Below, in pieces: positions 56,971 through 64,000 of a stretch of DNA of 64,000 bases; positions within the stretch are counted from its first letter, which is position 1, and each line of letters begins with the position of its first letter. The notes under the pieces were generated by a model that searched no databases, was not told the origin of the DNA, and saw only the letters and a program-made list of their open reading frames with translations. Origin of the DNA: Rahnella aceris (GTDB lineage: Bacteria > Pseudomonadota > Gammaproteobacteria > Enterobacterales > Enterobacteriaceae). The translations under genes were made by a program, and so were the position numbers. The stretch is taken from assembly GCF_011684115.1 (NCBI RefSeq), contig NZ_JAADJV010000004.1:383732-447731 (forward strand), given 5' to 3'.

Positions 56971-57390
56971 ATGAAGAAGTCACCGCTGTTAAATGCCGAA
57001 ATCTCACATGTTATTGCCCGGTTAGGTCACACCGATCAGCTGGTTATTGGCGATGCCGGACTTCCTGTGCCAGCAGCTTGCCAACGCATCGATCTGGCCC
57101 TGACCCAGGGAGTTCCCACCTTTTTACAAGTCTTAGAGGTAGTGACACATGAGATGCAGGTTGAGCGGGCTATCCTCGCCGAGGAAATCCTCACTAAAAA
57201 TCCTCAACTCCATGAAGCGTTGCTCGCCCAATTGACACAACTCGAACAACACCAGGGAAACACCATTGCTTTGGATTACGTCAGTCATGAGTCATTCAAA
57301 GCACAAAGCGAAAAAAGTCGGGCTGTGATCCGCAGCGGGGAATGTTCGCCTTATGCGAACGTTATTCTGTGTGCTGGCGTAACCTTCTGA
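56971..57390 (+). CDS. rbsD: D-ribose pyranase
   Basis: A 139-residue protein equal in length to E. coli RbsD. It converts beta-pyranose ribose to the furanose form needed by ribokinase. The catalytic histidine lies near the start ([20 protein letters not shown], with H and D). GGAG precedes the ATG. First gene of rbsDACBKR. Confidence 0.97.
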   Translation: MKKSPLLNAEISHVIARLGHTDQLVIGDAGLPVPAACQRIDLALTQGVPTFLQVLEVVTHEMQVERAILAEEILTKNPQLHEALLAQLTQLEQHQGNTIALDYVSHESFKAQSEKSRAVIRSGECSPYANVILCAGVTF

Positions 57391-57397
57391 GGCCTTT

Positions 57398-58903
57398 ATG
57401 CAACCTTTGCTGCAACTGACAGGCATTGATAAAGCCTTTCCCGGCGTAAAAGCACTTTCCGGCGCGGCGCTCAGCGTTTATCCGGGACGTGTAATGGCGC
57501 TGGTGGGAGAAAACGGCGCGGGCAAGTCCACCATGATGAAAGTGCTGACCGGCATCTATCAGAAAGATGCCGGCTCAGTGCATTTTCTTGGCAAGGAAGC
57601 GGTTTTCAGTGGCCCTAAAGCCTCTCAGGAAGCCGGGATTGGTATCATTCATCAGGAATTGAACCTGATCCCCCAACTGACGATTGCTGAAAATATCTTC
57701 CTGGGCCGTGAGTTTGTGAACGGTTTTGGCCGCATCAACTGGAAAAAGATGTATGCCGAGGCCGATAAACTGCTGGCGCGCCTGAATCTGCGTTACAAAA
57801 GTGACCGGCTGGTAGGCGATTTATCCATCGGCGACCAGCAGATGGTCGAAATTGCCAAAGTGCTGAGCTTTGAATCCAAAGTCATCATTATGGATGAACC
57901 GACGGATGCCCTGACCGATACCGAAACCGCTTCTTTATTTAACGTGATCCGGGAACTGAAAGCCGCCGGTTGCGGTGTGGTGTATATCTCCCATCGCATG
58001 AAAGAAATTTTCGAAATCTGCGACGACGTGACGGTGTTCCGTGACGGGCAGTTCATCGCAGAGCGGCCGGTCAGTTCGCTTGAAGAAGACACGCTGATTG
58101 AAATGATGGTGGGCCGTCGCCTCGAAGAGCAATACCCGCGCATTAATCATGAACGCGGTGCGCTGCGTTTGCAGGTACGCGATGTCAGCGGGCCGGGCGT
58201 GGATAACGTCAGCTTTGATCTGTACAGCGGCGAAATTCTGGGGATTTCCGGTCTGATGGGCGCAGGCCGTACCGAACTGATGAAAATTCTCTACGGAGCC
58301 TTACCGCGTAAAAGTGGTTATGTGGCGCTTGATGGTCGCGAAGTGGTGACACACTCACCGCAGGACGGGCTGGCAAACGGCATTGTTTATATCTCTGAAG
58401 ACCGCAAGCGCGATGGCTTAGTTCTGGGCATGTCAGTGAAAGAAAACATGTCGCTGACGGCGCTGCGTTATTTCAGCCACGCTGGCGGACGTCTTAAACA
58501 TGCGGAAGAACAGCAGGCTGTCGGCGATTTCATCCGCCTCTTCAATATCAAAACGCCGTCGATGATGCAGACCATCGGCCTGCTTTCCGGCGGTAATCAG
58601 CAAAAAGTGGCAATTGCCCGTGGATTAATGACGCGGCCGAAAGTCCTGATCCTCGATGAACCGACGCGCGGCGTTGACGTTGGTGCCAAGAAAGAGATTT
58701 ACCAGCTTATAAACCAGTTCAAGCGCGAAGGGCTGAGTATCATTTTGGTTTCCTCAGAAATGCCGGAAGTGATCGGTATGAGTGACCGGGTTTTGGTGAT
58801 GCATGAAGGCCATTTAAGCGGTGAATTCCCGATAGAACAGGCTACGCAGGAAGTGTTGATGGCTGCCGCTGTCGGCAAGCAATACGGCGTGACGCAGGAG
58901 TAA
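57398..58903 (+). CDS. rbsA: Ribose ABC transporter ATP-binding protein
   Basis: A 501-residue protein with two ABC ATPase domains fused. In the first, Walker A is GENGAGKST and the signature is [12 protein letters not shown]. In the second, the Walker A-like sequence is degenerate (GLMGAGRTE), the signature is [14 protein letters not shown] and Walker B is [13 protein letters not shown]. This is the usual arrangement of the CUT2 sugar family. It drives ribose import through RbsC. Same length as E. coli RbsA. Confidence 0.98.
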   Translation: MQPLLQLTGIDKAFPGVKALSGAALSVYPGRVMALVGENGAGKSTMMKVLTGIYQKDAGSVHFLGKEAVFSGPKASQEAGIGIIHQELNLIPQLTIAENIFLGREFVNGFGRINWKKMYAEADKLLARLNLRYKSDRLVGDLSIGDQQMVEIAKVLSFESKVIIMDEPTDALTDTETASLFNVIRELKAAGCGVVYISHRMKEIFEICDDVTVFRDGQFIAERPVSSLEEDTLIEMMVGRRLEEQYPRINHERGALRLQVRDVSGPGVDNVSFDLYSGEILGISGLMGAGRTELMKILYGALPRKSGYVALDGREVVTHSPQDGLANGIVYISEDRKRDGLVLGMSVKENMSLTALRYFSHAGGRLKHAEEQQAVGDFIRLFNIKTPSMMQTIGLLSGGNQQKVAIARGLMTRPKVLILDEPTRGVDVGAKKEIYQLINQFKREGLSIILVSSEMPEVIGMSDRVLVMHEGHLSGEFPIEQATQEVLMAAAVGKQYGVTQE

Positions 58904-58909
58904 TCAGAT

Positions 58910-59881
58910 ATGAGTTCTCAGACATTGCCAGCCAAAAAGCGCTGGATCAGTAAAGAGTGGTTGTTGGAGCAAAAGTCTCTGATTGCGCTGCTGGTGTTGA
59001 TTGCCGTGGTCTCTTCCATGAGCCCGAATTTCTTTACGGTCAATAACCTGTTTAACATCCTTCAGCAAACGTCCGTTAACGCCATTATGGCCGTCGGCAT
59101 GACACTGGTGATCCTGACGTCCGGGATCGATTTATCCGTCGGCTCTTTGCTGGCGCTGACCGGCGCCGTTGCCGCCTCGATTGTCGGGCTGGAAGTGAAT
59201 GCGTTTGTTGCCGTTGGCGCCGCGCTGGCGTTAGGTGCGGCTGTGGGTGGCGTCACCGGAATGATTGTGGCCAAAGGGAAAGTCCAGGCGTTTATCGCTA
59301 CGCTGGTCATGATGTTGCTGCTGCGTGGTATTACGATGGTGTACACCAACGGCAGCCCGATCAGTACCGGCTTTAATGATGTCGCTGATGTTTTTGGCTG
59401 GTTTGGTATCGGTCGCCCGCTGGGTATCCCGACACCCGTCTGGCTGATGGCTGTGGTGTTTATTGCGGCATGGTACATGCTGCATCACACCCGGCTGGGG
59501 CGTTATATCTACGCGCTGGGCGGTAACGAATCCGCTACGCGTCTGTCAGGTATCAGCGTCGATAAAGTCAAAATTATCGTCTACTCCCTGTGTGGTTTGT
59601 TAGCCGCTCTGGCCAGTATCATCGAAGTGGCGCGCTTATCTTCTGCGCAGCCCAACGCAGGTACGGGTTATGAGCTGGATGCGATTGCCGCAGTGGTATT
59701 AGGGGGAACCAGCCTGTCCGGGGGTAAAGGACGCATTGTTGGAACGCTGATCGGTGCATTGATCCTTGGCTTCCTGAATAACGGTTTGAACTTATTAGGT
59801 GTTTCTTCCTACTACCAGATGATCGTAAAAGCAGTTGTCATCCTGCTGGCGGTTCTGGTGGATAACAAAAGCAACAAATAA
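58910..59881 (+). CDS. rbsC: Ribose ABC transporter permease
   Basis: A 323-residue CUT2 permease with about ten membrane helices, including [19 protein letters not shown], split here as [10 protein letters not shown] / ALTGAVAAS, and the [17 protein letters not shown] loop that contacts RbsA. E. coli RbsC has 321 residues. Starts 7 bases after rbsA. Confidence 0.98.
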   Translation: MSSQTLPAKKRWISKEWLLEQKSLIALLVLIAVVSSMSPNFFTVNNLFNILQQTSVNAIMAVGMTLVILTSGIDLSVGSLLALTGAVAASIVGLEVNAFVAVGAALALGAAVGGVTGMIVAKGKVQAFIATLVMMLLLRGITMVYTNGSPISTGFNDVADVFGWFGIGRPLGIPTPVWLMAVVFIAAWYMLHHTRLGRYIYALGGNESATRLSGISVDKVKIIVYSLCGLLAALASIIEVARLSSAQPNAGTGYELDAIAAVVLGGTSLSGGKGRIVGTLIGALILGFLNNGLNLLGVSSYYQMIVKAVVILLAVLVDNKSNK

Positions 59882-59904
59882 ACTCTCCTACAGGACTTAT
59901 GACC

Positions 59905-60795
59905 ATGAATATGAAAAAACTGGCTGTCTGGGTTTCCGCCGCAGCGATCACCGCTTCTTTCAGTGCTAACGTTCTGGCGAAAGACACCATTGCGCTGGTC
60001 GTTTCCACGCTGAACAATCCGTTCTTCGTCTCCATGAAAGACGGCGCGCAAAAAGAAGCGGACAAACTGGGTTATAACCTGGTGGTTCTTGATTCTCAGA
60101 ACAACCCGGCGAAAGAGCTGGCAAACGTACAGGACCTGACGGTTCGTGGCACCAAGCTGATGCTGATCAACCCGACGGATTCTGATGCGGTAGGCAATGC
60201 CGTTGCGATGGCAAACCAGGCGAAAATTCCGGTGATCACCCTTGACCGTCAGGCTACTAAGGGTGTTGTCGCCAGCCACGTCGCGTCTGATAACGCCTTC
60301 GGGGGGAAAATGGCCGGTGATTACATCGCCAAAAAACTGGGCGAAAACGCTAAAGTCATTGAACTCGAAGGTATCGCCGGGACGTCTGTTGCCCGTGAAC
60401 GCGGTAAAGGTTTCGCTCAGGCCGCTGAAAAACACCATTTCCAGATCCTCGCCAGCCAGCCTGCTGACTTCGACCGCACCAAGGGCCTGAACGTCATGCA
60501 GAATCTGCTGACTGCGCATCAGGACGTGCAGGCCGTGTTCGCTCAGAATGACGAAATGGCGCTCGGTGCATTGCGCGCCCTGCAGACTGCCGGTAAAACG
60601 GATGTGCTGGTCGTTGGCTTTGATGGCACCGACGACGGTATCAAAGCCGTTAACAGCGGCAAAATGGGCGCGACTGTGGCACAGCGTCCTGAACAAATCG
60701 GTGTGATCGGCGTTCAGACTGCAGATAAAGTACTCAAAGGCGAGAAAGTGCCGGCTGTTATCCCTGTTGATTTGAAACTGGTTGCTCAGCCGTAA
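59905..60795 (+). CDS. rbsB: Periplasmic ribose-binding protein
   Basis: A 296-residue substrate-binding protein with a Sec signal peptide ([19 protein letters not shown], cleavage after VLA) and the mature start [16 protein letters not shown]. The ribose-contacting parts [11 protein letters not shown] and [15 protein letters not shown] are visible. Two in-frame ATGs compete; the second was chosen because AGGA lies 9 bases ahead of it and the length equals E. coli RbsB. It delivers ribose to RbsAC and, in E. coli, to the Trg chemoreceptor. Confidence 0.97.
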   Translation: MNMKKLAVWVSAAAITASFSANVLAKDTIALVVSTLNNPFFVSMKDGAQKEADKLGYNLVVLDSQNNPAKELANVQDLTVRGTKLMLINPTDSDAVGNAVAMANQAKIPVITLDRQATKGVVASHVASDNAFGGKMAGDYIAKKLGENAKVIELEGIAGTSVARERGKGFAQAAEKHHFQILASQPADFDRTKGLNVMQNLLTAHQDVQAVFAQNDEMALGALRALQTAGKTDVLVVGFDGTDDGIKAVNSGKMGATVAQRPEQIGVIGVQTADKVLKGEKVPAVIPVDLKLVAQP

Positions 60796-60820
60796 TACTC
60801 TTTTTATCGATGCTGTAACT

Positions 60821-60840
60821 GCGCCTCCTGATGGAGGCGC
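60821..60840 (+). repeat. Hairpin between rbsB and rbsK
   Basis: GCGCCTCC (60821-60828) pairs with GGAGGCGC (60833-60840), loop TGAT, followed by TATTTGAC rather than a full T run. Likely a partial terminator and 3' stabiliser that favours RbsB over RbsK/RbsR. Confidence 0.7.
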
Positions 60841-60862
60841 TATTTGACTCAGGGATCTCCAC

Positions 60863-61792
60863 ATGAAAACCGGCAAACTGGTGGTACTCGGCAGTATCAA
60901 CGCTGACCACATTCTGAATATCAACCACTTCCCGCAACCGGGCGAAACGGTTATCGGTAAGCAATACACCGTAGCCTTTGGCGGTAAAGGGGCGAATCAG
61001 GCTGTTGCAGCCGGTCGCAGTGGCGCTGATATTTCTTTTATTGCCTGTGTGGGAGATGACGATATTGGCGAGCGAGTTCGCAAACAGCTGGCCAGTGACC
61101 ATATTGATACGCACCCCATCGAAGCCATTAAAGACACCACCACTGGCGTAGCGCTGATTTTCGTGAATGCGGAAGGTGAGAATGTTATTGGCATAGATGC
61201 GGGGGCAAATAAAGCTGTTACACCTGAATATCTTGATCGCTATAAACAGCAGGTCATTGGTGCTTCTGCTTTATTAATGCAACTTGAATCTCCGCTTGAA
61301 ACGGTGATCGCGGCATCGAAGATCGCTAAAGACAACGGTACGCAGGTGATCCTTAATCCGGCTCCGGCCTGTGAATTGCCCGATGAATTGCTGGCACGGG
61401 TGGATATAATCACCCCGAACGAAACTGAAGCTGAAAAGCTGACGGGAATTAAAGTCGACAGTAATGAAGATGCCGCTCGCGCCGCAAACGCTTTGCATGA
61501 CAAAGGCATCACGACTGTCATCATTACGCTGGGCAGTAAAGGCGTCTGGCTCAGCCAGAACGGAGAAGGAAAGTTAGTGGCGGGGTTCCGTGTAAAAGCC
61601 GTCGATACGATAGCAGCAGGTGATACCTTTAACGGCGCGTTAGTCACAGCCCTGCTGGAAGGCAAACCGATGGACAGCGCAGTACGATTCGCACACGCCG
61701 CCGCAGCGATTGCCGTGACGCGTCCTGGCGCACAACCTTCCGTCCCGTGGCGCAAAGAAATAGACGATTTCCTCGCACAACAGGAGGCCTGA
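60863..61792 (+). CDS. rbsK: Ribokinase
   Basis: A 309-residue PfkB-family kinase, same length as E. coli. Signature 1 is GGKGANQAVAAGRSGA and signature 2 is DTIAAGDTFNGALVTAL, with catalytic aspartate in GDTF. It phosphorylates ribose to ribose 5-phosphate. Its stop is directly adjacent to the TTG start of rbsR. Confidence 0.98.
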   Translation: MKTGKLVVLGSINADHILNINHFPQPGETVIGKQYTVAFGGKGANQAVAAGRSGADISFIACVGDDDIGERVRKQLASDHIDTHPIEAIKDTTTGVALIFVNAEGENVIGIDAGANKAVTPEYLDRYKQQVIGASALLMQLESPLETVIAASKIAKDNGTQVILNPAPACELPDELLARVDIITPNETEAEKLTGIKVDSNEDAARAANALHDKGITTVIITLGSKGVWLSQNGEGKLVAGFRVKAVDTIAAGDTFNGALVTALLEGKPMDSAVRFAHAAAAIAVTRPGAQPSVPWRKEIDDFLAQQEA

Positions 61793-62803
61793 TTGGCCAC
61801 CATGAAAGATGTCGCCCGCCTCGCGGGCGTTTCAACCTCTACCGTTTCCCATGTGATCAACAAGAATCGTTTTGTCAGTGAATCCATCGCTGAGAAAGTG
61901 AATGCTGCCGTTGAACAACTCAATTACGCGCCTTCCGCCTTGGCCCGCAGCCTTAAGCTGAACCAGACACGCACCCTCGGCATGTTACTGACCGCCAGCA
62001 GTAACCCTTTCTATTCGGAAGTGGTGCGTGGGGTGGAGCGTAGTTGTTATGAACGCGGCTACAGCCTCATTTTATGTAATACCGATAATGACGCCGAACG
62101 TATGAATCGCAGCCTGGAAACGCTGTTGCAAAAGCGGGTCGACGGACTGCTGATCATGTGCACCGAAAACCACCGACCCTCGAAAGACGTTATCAGCCGT
62201 TATCCGTCACTGCCGATTGTGATGATGGACTGGTCACCGTTTGATGGCGCTATAGATATTATTCAGGATAACGCACTGCTGGGCGGCGAAATGGCGACGG
62301 AGTTTTTAATCCGTCAGGGATATCATCGCATCGCCTGCATTACCGGCCCGCTGGATAAAAACACCGCACAGGAACGGCTGAGTGGATATCGTCAGGCCAT
62401 GGAAAAAGCCGGTTTGAAGATTTTACCTGGTTATGAGGTGTGTAGTGATTTTGAATTTGAAGGCGGATTAGCCGCAATGCAGCAGTTGCTGGCGCTGCCC
62501 GAACCGCCGCATGCGGTTTTCGCCAGTAACGATGCGATGGCTGTTGGCGTATATCAGGCACTTTATCAGCGTGGATTGCGTGTTCCCGATGATGTAGCCG
62601 TGATGGGGTACGATGATATCCAGCTGGCGCAATATATGATGCCGCCGCTGACAACAATCCATCAGCCTAAAGACTCACTGGGAGAACTGGCGGTTGATGC
62701 ATTACTGCATCGGTTGCAAGACCCGGCTTCAGAGCCTCAGATTTTAGTGCTCACCCCAGAGCTGGTAGTCCGTCAGTCTGTGGGATCATTCATCAGCAAG
62801 TAA
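61793..62803 (+). CDS. rbsR: Ribose operon repressor RbsR
   Basis: A 336-residue LacI/GalR regulator. The helix-turn-helix and hinge are [20 protein letters not shown], and the hinge helix is ALARSLK; a periplasmic-binding-protein-like ribose domain follows. It starts with TTG (ATM..., as in E. coli), or from the ATG 3 codons on; the first fits the family start. It binds the two operators upstream of rbsD and is released by ribose. Its 3' end overlaps the end of the convergent yieP by 18 bases. Confidence 0.96.
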   Translation: MATMKDVARLAGVSTSTVSHVINKNRFVSESIAEKVNAAVEQLNYAPSALARSLKLNQTRTLGMLLTASSNPFYSEVVRGVERSCYERGYSLILCNTDNDAERMNRSLETLLQKRVDGLLIMCTENHRPSKDVISRYPSLPIVMMDWSPFDGAIDIIQDNALLGGEMATEFLIRQGYHRIACITGPLDKNTAQERLSGYRQAMEKAGLKILPGYEVCSDFEFEGGLAAMQQLLALPEPPHAVFASNDAMAVGVYQALYQRGLRVPDDVAVMGYDDIQLAQYMMPPLTTIHQPKDSLGELAVDALLHRLQDPASEPQILVLTPELVVRQSVGSFISK

Positions 62804-63475
62804 CAGGCTCTGGCATTCCAGAAGTGCGGCATTGGCATCACCGGCCAGAATGGCATCCGTCAGCCGCTGGTGATGTTCCAGTTTAATCACTTCATTGCCT
62901 GTAATTGCCCGAAAATAGCTCTGATACACTGAACTGAATAAATTCGCAAAAGAGGTCAGAAAAGGATTTTTCCCCGCTTCATAGATTAGCTGGTGAAACT
63001 GCGTATCTACCGTTATCCAGTGTTCCCGATCAAAGCTGTTATGCAACTGGCGCATTTCATACATATATAGAGAGAGCTGATGCTTTTGCTCTTTACTGGC
63101 AGCGAGTGCGGCTAACGCACAAGCCTGAGGTTCGAGTGCTTTGCGTAAAACAATAAAATGCGCCATCACCTGATCGAAGTTTTCACGGGTCATCCACCAG
63201 GTCAGTAATTCCTGATCGAGAAAGTTCCAGCTTGATTGTGGCATTACCCGGGTACCAATACGCGGACGGGGTAAAAGCATTCCCTTAGCCGCCAGCGTTT
63301 TTACTGCTTCACGTACGGCCGTCCGGCTGACACCAAAAATCTCTCCTAACTCATTCTCGCCAGGAAGAATAGCCCCTTCCGGATACTCCCCAGACAAAAC
63401 GCGTTGTGCAATTTTCTCCGCCAGCAGGTAAGAAAGGTTACGTTGAGCCGCCTGTTGATGTGCATTAAGTAGCAT
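62786..63475 (-). CDS. yieP: GntR/FadR-family regulator YieP
   Basis: A 229-residue GntR-family regulator close to E. coli YieP. The winged helix has [20 protein letters not shown] and [16 protein letters not shown], followed by a FadR/VanR-type helical C-terminal domain with the [11 protein letters not shown] segment. In E. coli YieP is linked to export/tolerance phenotypes (hsrA lies next to it); hsrA is missing here between rbsR and yieP. The genes overlap tail to tail with rbsR. The ribosomal RNA operon promoters lie directly upstream, on the other strand. Confidence 0.93.
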   Translation of the reverse strand: MLLNAHQQAAQRNLSYLLAEKIAQRVLSGEYPEGAILPGENELGEIFGVSRTAVREAVKTLAAKGMLLPRPRIGTRVMPQSSWNFLDQELLTWWMTRENFDQVMAHFIVLRKALEPQACALAALAASKEQKHQLSLYMYEMRQLHNSFDREHWITVDTQFHQLIYEAGKNPFLTSFANLFSSVYQSYFRAITGNEVIKLEHHQRLTDAILAGDANAALLECQSLLLADE

Positions 63476-63638
63476 GTAAGGTATTCCTGAATGTCTTTCT
63501 CTTAATTATGACGGAGAGTCTACTCCAGCCTCTGGCTTGAAACTGGTGTGTTTTTAGCGAAAAACGACCGGTATTTGTCCATTTTGGACGAAATTGACGG
63601 ATTAATGAACAGTTGGTAAAAAAAAGTGAAATTAGGGG

Positions 63639-63666
63639 TTGCGGCCTTCTGAGAACTCCCTATAAT
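63639..63666 (+). promoter_or_regulatory. rRNA operon promoter P1
   Basis: TTGCGG (63639-63644), 16-base spacer, TATAAT (63661-63666), then GCGCCTCCACTGACC, the G/C-rich discriminator of rrn P1. An A-rich UP element (63618-63633) lies just upstream, and AT-rich DNA for FIS before it. Stringent and growth-rate control expected. Confidence 0.92.
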
Positions 63667-63748
63667 GCGCCTCCACTGACCGGGAACAACGACTGACAAG
63701 TCGCCCGGACGGGAAGAGAAAAAGAAGAATGTTCGAATGAATAATCTC

Positions 63749-63776
63749 TTGACTCTTCAGCGGGAAAACGTAATAT
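63749..63776 (+). promoter_or_regulatory. rRNA operon promoter P2
   Basis: TTGACT (63749-63754), 16-base spacer, TAATAT (63771-63776), about 110 bases downstream of P1, followed by ACGCCTCCCGCGCC. Confidence 0.9.
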
Positions 63777-63817
63777 ACGCCTCCCGCGCCGCATAAGATT
63801 CCTTGCGAACCGCGGCA

Positions 63818-63829
63818 TGCTCTTTAACA
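63818..63829 (+). promoter_or_regulatory. rRNA leader boxA antitermination element
   Basis: TGCTCTTTAACA is the exact rrn boxA that recruits NusB-S10 for antitermination; a GTGTGGGCACTCAC stem follows in the leader. Confidence 0.9.
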
Positions 63830-63990
63830 ATTTATCAGACAATCTGTGTGGGCACTCACAAGACGATATCAGCCACCTCGGTGGCAAAAAATATCAAGTC
63901 TTAGAGTGACCAAGCAGTAATTCATTTAGTTGAATTATTACGAAGTAATCTCTGAGCACCGCTTCACTTGTTGAAGCAAATCGAACTTTT

Positions 63991-64000
63991 AATTGAAGAG
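63991..64000 (+). rRNA. rrs: 16S rRNA, first bases
   Basis: The window ends with AATTGAAGAG, the conserved 5' start of mature enterobacterial 16S rRNA (AAATTGAAGAGTTTGATC in E. coli). Only about 10 bases are inside the window. Gene location after yieP matches E. coli rrnC. Confidence 0.88.

Noticed and set aside
59812..60969. 385-codon open frame opposite rbsB and its flanks
   Set aside because: It runs antisense through rbsC end, rbsB and rbsK start, has no ribosome binding site of note and looks like a shadow of the high-GC third positions.

Overview
The window is the origin-proximal segment of an enterobacterial chromosome. Gene order (gyrB-recF-dnaN-dnaA / rpmH-rnpA-yidD-yidC-mnmE, pst-phoU, glmUS-atp, rsmG-mnmG-oriC-mioC-asnC, ravA-viaA, kup-rbs, yieP, then an rRNA operon) follows Escherichia coli, but protein divergence and the accessory genes point to the Yersiniaceae side of the Enterobacterales (Rahnella/Rouxiella/Ewingella-like). 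The genus is an inference from gene content, not a database result.

Layout. 1-2.6 kb: end of a 2-ketogluconate utilisation operon (kguE-like end, kguT-like MFS transporter, ketogluconate reductase). 2.6-6.5 kb: an accessory patch in which avtA is flanked by two AT-rich orphan genes, a 403-aa protein of unknown function and a 251-aa YopT/AvrPphB-type (C58) cysteine protease. 6.6-10.5 kb: ibpB-ibpA with a sigma-32 promoter and ROSE-type RNA thermometers, yidQ, yidR, yidA. 10.6-16.8 kb: gyrB, recF, dnaN, dnaA. 17-21.3 kb: rpmH, rnpA, yidD, yidC, mnmE. 21.3-30.5 kb: variable block with an SDR/LysR pair, a chemoreceptor, yieE, chrR, adeP, yieH, and a dehydroshikimate dehydratase-like gene with a divergent TetR regulator. 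30.5-35.3 kb: pstSCAB-phoU with Pho boxes. 35.3-40 kb: rluF, glmS, glmU. 40-47 kb: atpIBEFHAGDC. 47.5-51.1 kb: rsmG, mnmG, oriC, mioC. 51.1-54.7 kb: asnC, viaA, ravA, with asnA absent. 54.8-62.8 kb: kup and rbsDACBKR with two RbsR operators. 62.8-64 kb: yieP, then the P1/P2 promoters, leader and first bases of a 16S rRNA gene.

Most of the window is housekeeping: replication initiation and sliding clamp, gyrase, membrane protein insertion, tRNA modification, ATP synthesis, cell-wall precursor synthesis, phosphate and ribose uptake. The genes most likely to hold something new are the C58 protease and the 403-aa orphan around avtA. Other points of interest are the lost asnA next to oriC, the yieE protein whose phosphopantetheinyl-transferase signature is degraded, and the dehydroshikimate dehydratase/TetR pair. 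No insertion sequence, integrase, tRNA gene or CRISPR array was seen.
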